Below are positions 21,511 through 30,365 of a stretch of DNA of 46,386 nucleotides, piece by piece. Position numbers and translations under genes: made by a program. Source of the stretch: Oscillospiraceae bacterium (lineage in GTDB: Bacteria; Bacillota; Clostridia; Oscillospirales; Oscillospiraceae); contig JAEDNR010000006.1 of assembly GCA_016302405.1 (NCBI GenBank), forward strand, positions 1-46,386, read 5' to 3'. The notes under the pieces are model-generated. The model was not told the origin of the DNA. It saw nothing but the letters and a program-made list of their open reading frames with translations, and made no database searches. Numbering within the stretch: position 1 is the stretch's first letter; each line of letters opens with the position of its first letter.

Positions 21511-24500
21511 GCTTTGTACATCTGCATGTGCATACGGAGTACAGCCTCCTGGACGGCGCCTGCCGCATCGATTCCATAATGGACCGGGTGAAGGAGCTGG
21601 GCCAGACTGCCGTGGCCATTACGGACCACGGTGTGATGTACGGCTGTATTGATTTTTACAAGGCCGCCAAGGCGGCGGGGATCAAACCCATTATCGGATG
21701 TGAGGTATATGTTGCCCGCCGGCGGATGGAGGATAAGGTCCATGGACTGGACAAGGATCCGTACCATCTGGTGCTGCTGTGCAGGAACCGGACGGGCTAC
21801 GAAAACCTGTGCCTGCTTGTTTCCGAGGCCTTTCAGAAAGGCTTTTATGGTAAGCCCCGGGTGGACCTGGAGCTTCTGGAAAAGCACCACGAGGGACTGA
21901 TTGCCCTGTCTGCCTGCCTGGCAGGCGGCGTTGCCCAGTACCTGATGGATGAAAACTATGATGGGGCAAAGACCTATGCCCTGCGCCTTGCCGGTATTTT
22001 CGGGGAGGGGAATTTCTACCTGGAGCTGCAGGACCACGACATCCAGGAGCAGCGGGCCGTCAATCAGGGGATCCGCCGCCTGGCCCGGGAGACGGGGCTT
22101 CCTATGGTCGTTACCAACGACGCCCACTATCTGCGCCGGGAGGATGCCGGGATGCAGGATGTGCTCCTGTGCGTCCAGACAGGCAAGACGGTGGACGATC
22201 CCAACCGGATGAAATTCCAGACCGAGGAATTTTATCTGAAAAGCGAGGATGAGCTGCGCGCCCGGTTCCCTGGCTGTGACGAAGCCTTCCGGAATACGGC
22301 GAAAATTGCCGAGCAGTGCAATCTGGAATTTACCTTTCACGAGTATCATCTGCCCGCGTTCCCGGTGCCGGAGGGGGTCACCAATGAGGAATACTTCCGA
22401 AACCTCTGCCTGAAAGGCTTTACCGAGCGGTATCCCCAGGCACCCCAGGCTTACCGGGAAAGGCTCGACTATGAGATGGGCGTCATCAGCCGGATGGGGT
22501 ATGTGAATTATTACCTCATTGTGTGGGATTTTATCCGCTATGCCAAAGAAAACGGGATCCCGGTGGGCCCTGGGCGGGGCTCCGGCGCTGCCTCCATTGT
22601 GGCCTACTCCCTGCACATCACGGAAGTGGACCCCATGAAGTACAGCCTCATCTTTGAGCGGTTCCTGAACCCGGAGCGGGTGAGCATGCCTGACTTTGAT
22701 ACCGACTTTTCTCCCGAGCGCCGGGGGGAGGTCATCGAATATGTTATGCGCAAGTACGGCGCGGATCACGTTGCCCAGATCGTCACCTTCGGCACCATGG
22801 CAGCCCGGGGCGCTATCCGGGATGTGGGCCGGGCGCTGAACTTTTCCTACGCGGAGACGGATGTGGTGGCAAAGCTGGTGCCCACCATGCCCCTGCACAT
22901 CACCTTAAAGGAAGCCCTGAATGTTTCTCCCCGTCTGAAAGAAATGTACGACGGGGATCCCAAGGTGAAAAAACTCATCGATACTGCCATGCAGCTGGAG
23001 GGTATGCCCAGAAATACCTCCACCCATGCCGCGGGCGTGGTCATCACCGCGGACCCGGTGGTCACCTATGTGCCCCTGTCCCGGAATGACGATACCATTG
23101 TTACCCAGTACACCATGACCACCATCGAGGAACTGGGACTGCTGAAAATGGACTTTCTGGGTCTGCGGAACCTGACAGTGATCCAGGACGCGGAGGAGCA
23201 GGTCCGCCGTATGGAGCCTGACTTTGCCGTGGACAAGGTGCCGGACAATGATCCGCAGACCTTCGCCATGCTGGCAGAGGGAAAGACCCAGGGCGTTTTC
23301 CAGCTGGAATCCGCCGGCATGACCGGAGTGTGCGTCAGCATGAAGCCCACCTCCATTGAAGACCTAACGGCCATTGTGGCGCTGTACCGCCCCGGCCCCA
23401 TGGATTCCATTCCCCGGTTTGTGGAGAACAAGCTCCACCCGGAGAAGGTGACCTACAAAACCCCACTGCTGGAGCCCATCCTGAAGGTCACCTACGGCTG
23501 CATCGTCTACCAGGAGCAGGTTATTGAGATATTCCGGCAGCTCGGCGGCTATACCATGGGTCAGGCGGACAACATCCGCCGGGCGATTTCCAAGAAAAAG
23601 CTGAAGGTCATCGAGTCGGAGCGGAAGGTATTTGTCTACGGTGACCCGGCCCAGAACATTGCCGGCGCAATTTCCAAGGGCGTGCCGGAAAGCGTGGCCC
23701 AGTCCATTTACGACGAAATTGTGGACTTTGCCAACTACGCCTTCAACAAGGCCCACGCGGTATGCTATGCCGTGGTGGCCTATCAGACAGCCTACCTCAA
23801 GTGCCACTACCCCCGGCAGTATATGGCGGCGCTGATGACCTCGGTGCTGGACTCCGCGGACAAGATTGCGGGATATATCGCCGAGTGCCGGGAAATGAAT
23901 ATCAAAACCCTGCCGCCGGACATCAATCACTCGGAGGATCACTTCGTGGTGGAGCCGGAGGGGATTCGGTTCGGCCTGGGCGCTGTGAAAAACGTGGGCC
24001 ACGGCCTCATTCGCAGTGTGACTGCCCGCCGGGAAGAGGGCGGCCCCTTCCGGTCCCTGGAGGATTTCCTGGAGCGGATGGGCGAGGGAGAGCTCAACAA
24101 GCGGGCAGTGGAAAACTTTATCAAGTGCGGCGCCATGGACTGCTTCGGGCACCACCGCAGCGAATTGCTTGCCGTGTATGAAAGCATGATGGACAGCGTT
24201 GCCGTCTCCCGGAAGCAGAATCTGGAGGGCCAGCTTGGCATGTTTGCCATGCTGGAGCCGGAAAAGGCGAAAATTCCCATTCCCAGCCGCCCGGAGCTGA
24301 GTAAGGCAGAGCTCATGGCCATGGAAAAGGAGACCACCGGTATCTATCTGTCCGGCCACCCCATGGATGACTACCGTTCCTTCCTCCGTGGTATCAATGT
24401 GGTCCCCATTGCCGCCCTGACGGCGGAGGACTCCCGGTATGAGGATGAGCAGATCGTCAGCGTGGCGGGCATCGTCCAGAGCGTAAAAATGAAGACCACC

Positions 24501-24953
24501 CGGAATAATTCCATGATGGCCTATGTCACTGTGGAGGATGACACCGCCTCCATGGAAATGATCGCCTTTTCCAATGTCCTGAGTGAGCACGGCGGCTATC
24601 TCAAGGAGAACTTCCCTGTGGTGGTTACGGGCAGGCTCTCCCAGCGGGAGGACAAGGATCCCCAGATCGTCATTAACCGGGTTCGTCCCATTTCGGACTA
24701 TTCCCAGAAGCCGCCGGCGCCCGTTCCGCCGGATCCCCCTGCCGGGGGAAAGCTGTACCTGCGCCTGCCGGGAGAGTCTGGAAAGCTTTTCCCAAAGGTA
24801 AAAGCGATTCTGAACATGTTCCCCGGGGATAACAGCGTGGTACTGTACTTCGCGGATTCCGGTCTGCGCCGGGGAACCCGGGCAATGCTGGCAGGAAGTA
24901 TGCTTCGGGAGCTGACGAATGTGCTGGGAAAAGAAAATGTTGTGCTGAAATAG
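21507..24953 (+). CDS. dnaE: DNA polymerase III subunit alpha (DnaE)
   Basis: A 1148-residue replicative DNA polymerase of the C family. The N-terminal PHP domain starts at once (FVHLHVHTEYSLLDG) and retains its metal-binding residues (TDHG, NDAHYLRRED). The palm carries the catalytic aspartates Asp396 and Asp398 in MPDFDTDF and Asp549 in KMDFLGLRN. GPGRGSGAAS precedes them. Finger, (HhH)2 and OB-fold domains follow, the last with IVSVAGIVQSVKMK near residue 985. There is no internal exonuclease, so it is DnaE and not PolC. In most Firmicutes PolC is the main polymerase and DnaE extends primers; whether PolC exists here is not visible. A new promoter begins at its stop codon. Confidence 0.96.
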   Translation: MSFVHLHVHTEYSLLDGACRIDSIMDRVKELGQTAVAITDHGVMYGCIDFYKAAKAAGIKPIIGCEVYVARRRMEDKVHGLDKDPYHLVLLCRNRTGYENLCLLVSEAFQKGFYGKPRVDLELLEKHHEGLIALSACLAGGVAQYLMDENYDGAKTYALRLAGIFGEGNFYLELQDHDIQEQRAVNQGIRRLARETGLPMVVTNDAHYLRREDAGMQDVLLCVQTGKTVDDPNRMKFQTEEFYLKSEDELRARFPGCDEAFRNTAKIAEQCNLEFTFHEYHLPAFPVPEGVTNEEYFRNLCLKGFTERYPQAPQAYRERLDYEMGVISRMGYVNYYLIVWDFIRYAKENGIPVGPGRGSGAASIVAYSLHITEVDPMKYSLIFERFLNPERVSMPDFDTDFSPERRGEVIEYVMRKYGADHVAQIVTFGTMAARGAIRDVGRALNFSYAETDVVAKLVPTMPLHITLKEALNVSPRLKEMYDGDPKVKKLIDTAMQLEGMPRNTSTHAAGVVITADPVVTYVPLSRNDDTIVTQYTMTTIEELGLLKMDFLGLRNLTVIQDAEEQVRRMEPDFAVDKVPDNDPQTFAMLAEGKTQGVFQLESAGMTGVCVSMKPTSIEDLTAIVALYRPGPMDSIPRFVENKLHPEKVTYKTPLLEPILKVTYGCIVYQEQVIEIFRQLGGYTMGQADNIRRAISKKKLKVIESERKVFVYGDPAQNIAGAISKGVPESVAQSIYDEIVDFANYAFNKAHAVCYAVVAYQTAYLKCHYPRQYMAALMTSVLDSADKIAGYIAECREMNIKTLPPDINHSEDHFVVEPEGIRFGLGAVKNVGHGLIRSVTARREEGGPFRSLEDFLERMGEGELNKRAVENFIKCGAMDCFGHHRSELLAVYESMMDSVAVSRKQNLEGQLGMFAMLEPEKAKIPIPSRPELSKAELMAMEKETTGIYLSGHPMDDYRSFLRGINVVPIAALTAEDSRYEDEQIVSVAGIVQSVKMKTTRNNSMMAYVTVEDDTASMEMIAFSNVLSEHGGYLKENFPVVVTGRLSQREDKDPQIVINRVRPISDYSQKPPAPVPPDPPAGGKLYLRLPGESGKLFPKVKAILNMFPGDNSVVLYFADSGLRRGTRAMLAGSMLRELTNVLGKENVVLK

Positions 24954-24954
24954 C

Positions 24955-24982
24955 TTTTCATTTTCCGGAAATGTGTTATAAT
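24955..24982 (+). promoter_or_regulatory. Promoter of the lipoprotein/two-component operon
   Basis: TTTTCA (24955-24960), a 16-base spacer and a perfect TATAAT (24977-24982). It begins 2 bases after the dnaE stop and 30 bases before the TTG start at 25012. Confidence 0.65.
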
Positions 24983-25011
24983 AGAAGTATTCACAATAGG
25001 GGGCGGATGCC

Positions 25012-26337
25012 TTGAAAAACAGAATATTGCCTGTGCTGGCAGTTCTGGTCTGCCTGATTCTGTCCGGCTGCGCCATGCGGACTGTGGAACAGATGTACTG
25101 CCCGCCCAGGCGTTCCGAGGAATACAGCAGCCTGCAGTCCGCCATTGACGGGGCAATGTCCGGTTTGGAATATGCCGCCCCAGTGTCCGGCGACAACCAG
25201 CAGACGGTGCAGCGGGCGGATATTGACGCGGACGGAAAGGATGAATACCTGGTCTTTGCCAGGGGCAATTCCGAAAAGCCGCTGCACATCCTGGTTTTCC
25301 GGATGGGGGAGGACGGCGAATATGTCCTTTCTGAGGATGTAAGCTGCAACGGTTCCTCCTTTGAACAGGTGGAATATGTGGAGCTGGACGGCCGTCCCGG
25401 AACGGATCTTCTCGTTGGGCGGCGGCTGGGGGGACAGGCCTTAAGAATCGCGTCCCTCTACTCCTTTGCCGACGGCCAGTCGGAGCAGATCTTCAGTACC
25501 ATCTACTCCCGGGTGATCACCTGCGACCTGGACAGCAACGGCCGAAAGGAACTGATGGTGATCCGCTATGGCGAGTCGGAGCTGGATAACGCTGTGGCGG
25601 TGCTTTATGCCTGGCAAAACGGGGTAATGGAGCGGTCCCGGGAAGCGATTCTCTCCGGAAAAGCGGAATACATCAAGCGAATCACACTCAGCAATCTCCA
25701 GACGGGAGAGCCTGCGGTGTATGTTGCCAGCGCGGTAAACGACAGCGCCATTGTAACCGATATTTTCGCGGTGAAGAACAATGTATTTACTAATATATCC
25801 CTGGCCAGCGACACCGGGACCAGTGTCCAGACGCTGCGAAATTATTACATCTATTCCGAGGACTTGGATGGGGACGGGGTTTTGGAGCTGCCGCGGCTTC
25901 TTACGATGAAATCGACTTCTTCCCAGGGAAACCAGGAAAAGCAATACCTGATCCGGTGGTATTCCATGAGCCTGCAGGGCAGAGAGCAGGACAAGTACTA
26001 CACCTTCCATAACTACGACGGCGGCTGGTATCTGATGCTGGACAGCACCTGGATCAGCCGGATCGCCATGGAGCAGGACAATAATACCTACACCTTCTAT
26101 ATATGGAACGAGGATTACGGGGAGGCCCAGGCCGTATTTTCGGTCTACTCCCTTACGGGACCGAACCGGGACAGCCAGGCGGGAGAACAGAACCGGTTCG
26201 CCCTGTACCGGGGGGAGACCGTGGTCTACGCCGCCAAGCTGGAGACCGCGTCCGCCCTGTACGGAATTACGGAAGATTATTTGAAAGGCTGTTTCCATCT
26301 GATTCAGCAGGATGGAAAACAGGGAAACTCTGACTAA
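25012..26337 (+). CDS. Lipoprotein with DxDxDG beta-propeller-like repeats
   Basis: A 441-residue lipoprotein with a type II signal and lipobox LSGC (Cys20). The exported part has repeated calcium-site-like motifs of the FG-GAP/VCBS kind: ADIDADGKDEYLVF, CDLDSNGRKELMVI and EDLDGDGVLELPRL. They are spaced as blades of a propeller, and the C-terminal half has further beta strands. It starts with TTG at 25012 behind GGGGGCGG. No enzyme motif is seen. It lies 34 bases upstream of a response regulator and kinase with no terminator, so it may be an accessory sensor or a target of that system. Family members are usually annotated only as hypothetical. Confidence 0.72.
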   Translation: MKNRILPVLAVLVCLILSGCAMRTVEQMYCPPRRSEEYSSLQSAIDGAMSGLEYAAPVSGDNQQTVQRADIDADGKDEYLVFARGNSEKPLHILVFRMGEDGEYVLSEDVSCNGSSFEQVEYVELDGRPGTDLLVGRRLGGQALRIASLYSFADGQSEQIFSTIYSRVITCDLDSNGRKELMVIRYGESELDNAVAVLYAWQNGVMERSREAILSGKAEYIKRITLSNLQTGEPAVYVASAVNDSAIVTDIFAVKNNVFTNISLASDTGTSVQTLRNYYIYSEDLDGDGVLELPRLLTMKSTSSQGNQEKQYLIRWYSMSLQGREQDKYYTFHNYDGGWYLMLDSTWISRIAMEQDNNTYTFYIWNEDYGEAQAVFSVYSLTGPNRDSQAGEQNRFALYRGETVVYAAKLETASALYGITEDYLKGCFHLIQQDGKQGNSD

Positions 26338-26371
26338 ATCGCCTGCAGCATAGACATAGGGGGAGCAGAAA

Positions 26372-27058
26372 ATGAAAAAGGTTTTGATTCTGGAAGACGA
26401 AGTAAATATCCGCAGCTTTGTTGTCATCAATCTGACCCGGGCGGGGTATGAAGCCATCGAGGCGGGCACGGGGCAGGAGGCCCTGGACCGGCTGGCGGAG
26501 AATCCGGACATCGGTGTGGCAATCCTGGACATCATGCTGCCGGATATGGACGGCTTTGAGGTCTGCCGCCGGATCCGGGCCGTCAGCAAGCAGATCGGCA
26601 TTGTCATGCTTACAGCCCGGACCCAGGAAATGGACAAGGTCACGGGGCTCATGACCGGTGCCGACGACTATGTGACAAAGCCCTTTTCTCCGGCGGAGCT
26701 GACTGCCCGAATTGACGCCCTGTTCCGCCGGATCGGTGGGGACAGCAACACCAGCTCCGAGCTGCTGATCCAGGGTCCCTTTGTGATGAACACCCGGAAC
26801 CACACCCTGGAAAAGAACGGAAACCGTATCCGCCTGACCCAGGTGGAATACGCCATTTTGAAGCTGTTCATGCAGAATCCGGGAATGGCGTTGTCCCGGG
26901 AGGATATTCTCAGCGCGGTCTGGGGCCAGGACTACGAGGGAGAACTGAAGATCGTAGACGTGAATATTCGCCGCCTTCGGATCAAGATCGAGGATGACAC
27001 ATCCAATCCCACCTATATCACCACGGTATGGGGCCTGGGATATAAGTGGGGCGCATAA
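26372..27058 (+). CDS. OmpR/PhoB-family response regulator
   Basis: A 228-residue transcription factor. The receiver domain (1-115) has the acidic pocket LEDE, the phosphorylation site Asp53 in LDIMLPDMDG, Thr in MLTART and Lys in VTKPF. A winged-helix DNA-binding domain follows (RIRLTQVEYAILKLFMQNPGMALSRE-type; ends GLGYKWGA). The partner kinase starts 6 bases downstream. The genes they control cannot be read from sequence. The pair resembles PhoP/PhoR-type systems in Firmicutes. Confidence 0.93.
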   Translation: MKKVLILEDEVNIRSFVVINLTRAGYEAIEAGTGQEALDRLAENPDIGVAILDIMLPDMDGFEVCRRIRAVSKQIGIVMLTARTQEMDKVTGLMTGADDYVTKPFSPAELTARIDALFRRIGGDSNTSSELLIQGPFVMNTRNHTLEKNGNRIRLTQVEYAILKLFMQNPGMALSREDILSAVWGQDYEGELKIVDVNIRRLRIKIEDDTSNPTYITTVWGLGYKWGA

Positions 27059-27064
27059 CGGAGC

Positions 27065-28486
27065 ATGGAGAAAACCACAAAAAACGCCGGAAACCTGCGA
27101 AAACGGTGGCTTTTCAATACGGCCGGTGTGATCCTGGCCCTGGGCATTGTCTGTGTCCTGGCGATCACCGCGTTCTTTGCCGCCTATTACTATTCCAACA
27201 TGGAGGCGGACCTGCGCAGCCGCGCCAGGACCACCCGGGATTTTTTCGCCGACTATGTGAATCAGAACTACGGAGAATTCTACCAGTCCTGCATCACCTA
27301 TGCCAGGACCTTTGAGGACCGGAATTCCATTGAACTGCAGTTTATCAACCGGTCCGGGGAGATTGTCGCTTCCTCCTACGGCGAGTGGGCGGGAAAATCT
27401 CCCAGCACCCCGGAGATCCAGAAAGCCATGAGCAGCCGGGGCATCGAATCCTATGTGGGCAAGGCCCCGGATACCGGGGAGCGGATCATCGCCATGTCCA
27501 GCCCCATGATTTTCAGCAACGGCGAGGTCATGGGCGTTCTGCGTTATGTTACCTCCACCCGGGTCGTGGACCAGCAGATCACTCTGGTGGCTGTGGTCTG
27601 CACACTGGTGCTCATGGGGATTCTTGCCATTGTGATCCTGACAAGCTGGGCATTTATCAACACCGTGATGACCCCGGTCAATCAGATCACCGAGAAAGCC
27701 CGGCTGATCGCCAGCGGCAGCTACGGTACCCAGATCACGACGAAGTACGATGACGAGATCCGGGATCTGGCGGATACCATCAACGAGATGTCGGTGAAGA
27801 TCAGCCAGAACGAAAAAATGCAGGCGGAATTCATTTCCCAGCTTTCCCACGAACTGCGCACGCCCCTGACGGTTATCAACGGCTGGAGTGAGACCCTGCT
27901 TGCCGATGAGAGCCTGGACGAACAAACCCGGCAGGGTCTGAAAATCATTTCCAGCGAGGCGAAGCGCCTGACGGAAATGGTGACGGAGCTGCTGGACTTT
28001 ACACGGATGCAGGACGGGCGGATGACCCTGTCCGTGGAGCCGACGGATATTCGGGGCGAGTTTGAGGACACTGTGTATATGTACGGCAGCCGCCTTTCCC
28101 AGGACGGCATCAAGCTCAACTATCAGGAAAGCGACGCGGAGATTCCGGAGATTCCCTGCGACGCCAAGCGGCTTCGTCAGGTGTTCCTGAACATCCTGGA
28201 CAATGCCGCCAAGCACGGCGGAGAGGGAAAGCGGATCGACGCCGGGATTTCCTACGAGGACGGAAATGTTGTTGTCAGGATCCGGGACTACGGCCCCGGC
28301 ATTCCGGAGGACGAGCTTCCTCTGGTAAAAATGAAATTTTACAAGGGCAGCTCCAAGGCCCGGGGAACGGGCATCGGCCTTGCGGTATGCGAGGAGATTG
28401 TGGAGCTTCACGGGGGCGCTCTGACTTTGGAGAATGCCTCCGGCGGCGGCACCCTGGTAACGGTCACGCTGCCCGCAGCCCAGTAA
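27065..28486 (+). CDS. Membrane sensor histidine kinase
   Basis: A 473-residue kinase partner of the preceding regulator. Membrane helices lie at about 19-43 and 173-199. They enclose an extracytoplasmic sensor of about 130 residues with a CACHE/PAS-like pattern (NSIELQFINRSGEIVASS). HAMP is at about 200-252. The HisKA box is SQLSHELRTPL with phosphoacceptor His262. The ATPase domain has N (NILDNAAKHGG), G1 (IRDYGPGIP) and G2 (RGTGIGLAV) boxes. The ligand is unknown. Fifteen bases separate it from the DUF1385 gene, so downstream genes, recA included, may share its transcript. Confidence 0.94.
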   Translation: MEKTTKNAGNLRKRWLFNTAGVILALGIVCVLAITAFFAAYYYSNMEADLRSRARTTRDFFADYVNQNYGEFYQSCITYARTFEDRNSIELQFINRSGEIVASSYGEWAGKSPSTPEIQKAMSSRGIESYVGKAPDTGERIIAMSSPMIFSNGEVMGVLRYVTSTRVVDQQITLVAVVCTLVLMGILAIVILTSWAFINTVMTPVNQITEKARLIASGSYGTQITTKYDDEIRDLADTINEMSVKISQNEKMQAEFISQLSHELRTPLTVINGWSETLLADESLDEQTRQGLKIISSEAKRLTEMVTELLDFTRMQDGRMTLSVEPTDIRGEFEDTVYMYGSRLSQDGIKLNYQESDAEIPEIPCDAKRLRQVFLNILDNAAKHGGEGKRIDAGISYEDGNVVVRIRDYGPGIPEDELPLVKMKFYKGSSKARGTGIGLAVCEEIVELHGGALTLENASGGGTLVTVTLPAAQ

Positions 28487-28501
28487 CAGAGAGGATAACC
28501 C

Positions 28502-29494
28502 ATGGAAGAAAAGCAATGCTGTGAAAAATTCCGCACGATGATCGGCGGTCAGGCTCTGATCGAGGGGATCATGATGCGCGGCCCGGAAAAGGATGCGGTG
28601 GTGGTGCGCACCGCGGACGGTCTGCACCTGGAGGTCAAGGATCGCAAGCTCAGCCGCCCCGGCTCCTTTCGGACCTGGCCCTTTTTCCGGGGCATCTTCA
28701 ATTTCTTTGATGCCCAGGTCACCGGCGTGAAAGCCCTGATGCACTCCGCGGACCTGGCGCCCGAGGAGGAGCAGGAGCAGCCCAGCAAATTTGATCTGTG
28801 GCTGGAAAAGAAGCTGGGAAACGAGGCCTTTCAAAAGGTGATTGTGGGTCTGGCTGTGGCAATGGGCCTGGGCCTTTCCATCGGCCTGTTTTTCCTGCTG
28901 CCGATGGTGATCGCCTCCCCCTTTGACCGGTGGATCGGCAGCACGCTGGGGGTGAACCTCCTGGAGGGCGTGATCCGCATGGTGATTTTTATGGCCTACA
29001 TGATCCTCATTTCCCGGATGGGGGAAATGAAACGGGTATTTGCCTACCACGGGGCGGAGCACAAGACCATCCGCTGCTATGAGGCAGGGCTTCCCCTGAC
29101 GGTGGAGAACGTCCGTATGCAAACCCGGCTGCATCCCCGGTGCGGCACCAGCTTCCTGCTGGTGGTAATGGTGATCTCCATTCTGGTGTTTTCCGTCGCG
29201 TCCTCCGCTCTGCTGTCGGTGGTGCCTTCCCTGGCGGCGCTGCGGGGAAGCTTCCTCTACCGGCTTCTGATGATTGCCTATAAGCTTCTGCTTCTGCCCC
29301 TGGTGGTGGGGATTACCTATGAAATTAACCGCTGGGCCGGACGGCACGACAACGCCCTTACCCGGATCCTGACCGCCCCCGGCATGTGGATGCAGAACTT
29401 CACCACGGGCGAGCCGGACGACGGCATGATCGAAGTGGGCATCGCGGCGGTGGAGGCGGTTCTGCCGGAAAAGGAGGGGGCGGACCGGTGGTAA
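28502..29494 (+). CDS. DUF1385 membrane protein
   Basis: A 330-residue multi-pass membrane protein of the DUF1385 family, found next to prmC/prfA in many Clostridia and without a proven role. The family signatures are clear: IGGQALIEGIMMRGP at the N-terminus, the metal-site-like AYHGAEHKTIRCYE, then RMQTRLHPRCGTSFLL, and WAGRHDN near the end. Helices lie at about 118-140, 155-175 and 215-280. The conserved His-rich HGAEHK stretch suggests an enzyme, but the reaction is unknown. The end overlaps the GTG of prmC by 7 bases. Confidence 0.9.
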   Translation: MEEKQCCEKFRTMIGGQALIEGIMMRGPEKDAVVVRTADGLHLEVKDRKLSRPGSFRTWPFFRGIFNFFDAQVTGVKALMHSADLAPEEEQEQPSKFDLWLEKKLGNEAFQKVIVGLAVAMGLGLSIGLFFLLPMVIASPFDRWIGSTLGVNLLEGVIRMVIFMAYMILISRMGEMKRVFAYHGAEHKTIRCYEAGLPLTVENVRMQTRLHPRCGTSFLLVVMVISILVFSVASSALLSVVPSLAALRGSFLYRLLMIAYKLLLLPLVVGITYEINRWAGRHDNALTRILTAPGMWMQNFTTGEPDDGMIEVGIAAVEAVLPEKEGADRW

Positions 29495-30363
29495 AACGGT
29501 ACGGCCAGTTGTATCTGGAAACCCGGCAGGCGCTTCTGGGAAACGAGGATACCCAGACCGCCGGCCTGATGGCAAGAAACCTTCTGTGCAAAGCCTCCGG
29601 GAAAAGCCAGGAGGAGATCCTTGCGAACCGGGAGCTGTACGCGCCGGAGGCGGTGTGCCGGGAAATGGAGCGCAATGTGCAGCGCCTGCTCCGGGGCGAG
29701 CCCCTTGCCTATGTGCTGGGGGAGTGGGAATTTTACGGACTGCCGCTTTATGTGACGGAGGATGTCCTGATCCCCAGGGATGACACCTGTGCCGTAGCGG
29801 AGCTTGCTATCAGTAAGGCGCTTTTCCTGGACCAGGATCCGAGGATTCTGGACCTGTGCTGCGGCTCCGGGTGCATCGGCCTGGCCATTGCCAGCCGGGT
29901 GAAGGATGCCCGGGTGACGCTTGCGGATATTTCCAAGGAAGCCCTGGCGGTCGCCAAGCGGAATATCCAGCGCAACCACCTGGGAGGCCGGGTCAGCTCT
30001 ATCCAAGTGGATGCCCGGGTGCCCTGTTCGGCGTTTCTGGGGAAATTTGATATGATCGTCTCCAATCCGCCCTATGTGACAAAGGCGGAAATGCTGGAGC
30101 TTCCCGACAGTGTAAAAAACTATGAACCTACCCTTGCCCTGTACGGCGGGGAAGATGGCCTGGACTTCTACCGGGCTATCTGTGTAAACTTTCGCAATGC
30201 CCTGAAGCCCGGGGGCCTCCTGTGCTTTGAGTTCGGCATGGGGCAGGGAGACGACGTCTGCCGGATCCTGGAAAGCGAAGGGTATACAGTCCTGGACAGA
30301 CGACGGGACTTTAATGACAGAGAAAGAGCCGTGCTGGCGCGGCTGGACAGGAAGGAACGATAA
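29488..30363 (+). CDS. prmC: Peptide chain release factor N5-glutamine methyltransferase PrmC
   Basis: PrmC methylates the glutamine of the GGQ motif in release factors, which speeds termination. The 291-residue protein has the SAM motif LDLCCGSGCIGLAIA and the substrate-glutamine-binding NPPY at 193-196. The usual IPRPET/D motif reads IPRDDTC here, an oddity at the inter-domain linker. The start is GTG at 29488, with AAGGAGG 10 bases upstream inside the DUF1385 gene; longer upstream translation would be out of character. recA starts 3 bases after the stop. Confidence 0.93.
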   Translation: MVKRYGQLYLETRQALLGNEDTQTAGLMARNLLCKASGKSQEEILANRELYAPEAVCREMERNVQRLLRGEPLAYVLGEWEFYGLPLYVTEDVLIPRDDTCAVAELAISKALFLDQDPRILDLCCGSGCIGLAIASRVKDARVTLADISKEALAVAKRNIQRNHLGGRVSSIQVDARVPCSAFLGKFDMIVSNPPYVTKAEMLELPDSVKNYEPTLALYGGEDGLDFYRAICVNFRNALKPGGLLCFEFGMGQGDDVCRILESEGYTVLDRRRDFNDRERAVLARLDRKER

Positions 30364-30365
30364 AT

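Noticed and set aside
26267..29575. 1102-codon minus-strand frame opposite the two-component and DUF1385 genes
   Set aside because: No start signals; rich in His/Gly/Gln without any family motif. The opposite strand is densely coding with clear domains.
30300..30365. LexA box before recA
   Set aside because: No GAAC-N4-GTTC or related symmetric site is visible in the last part of prmC or in the 3-base gap.
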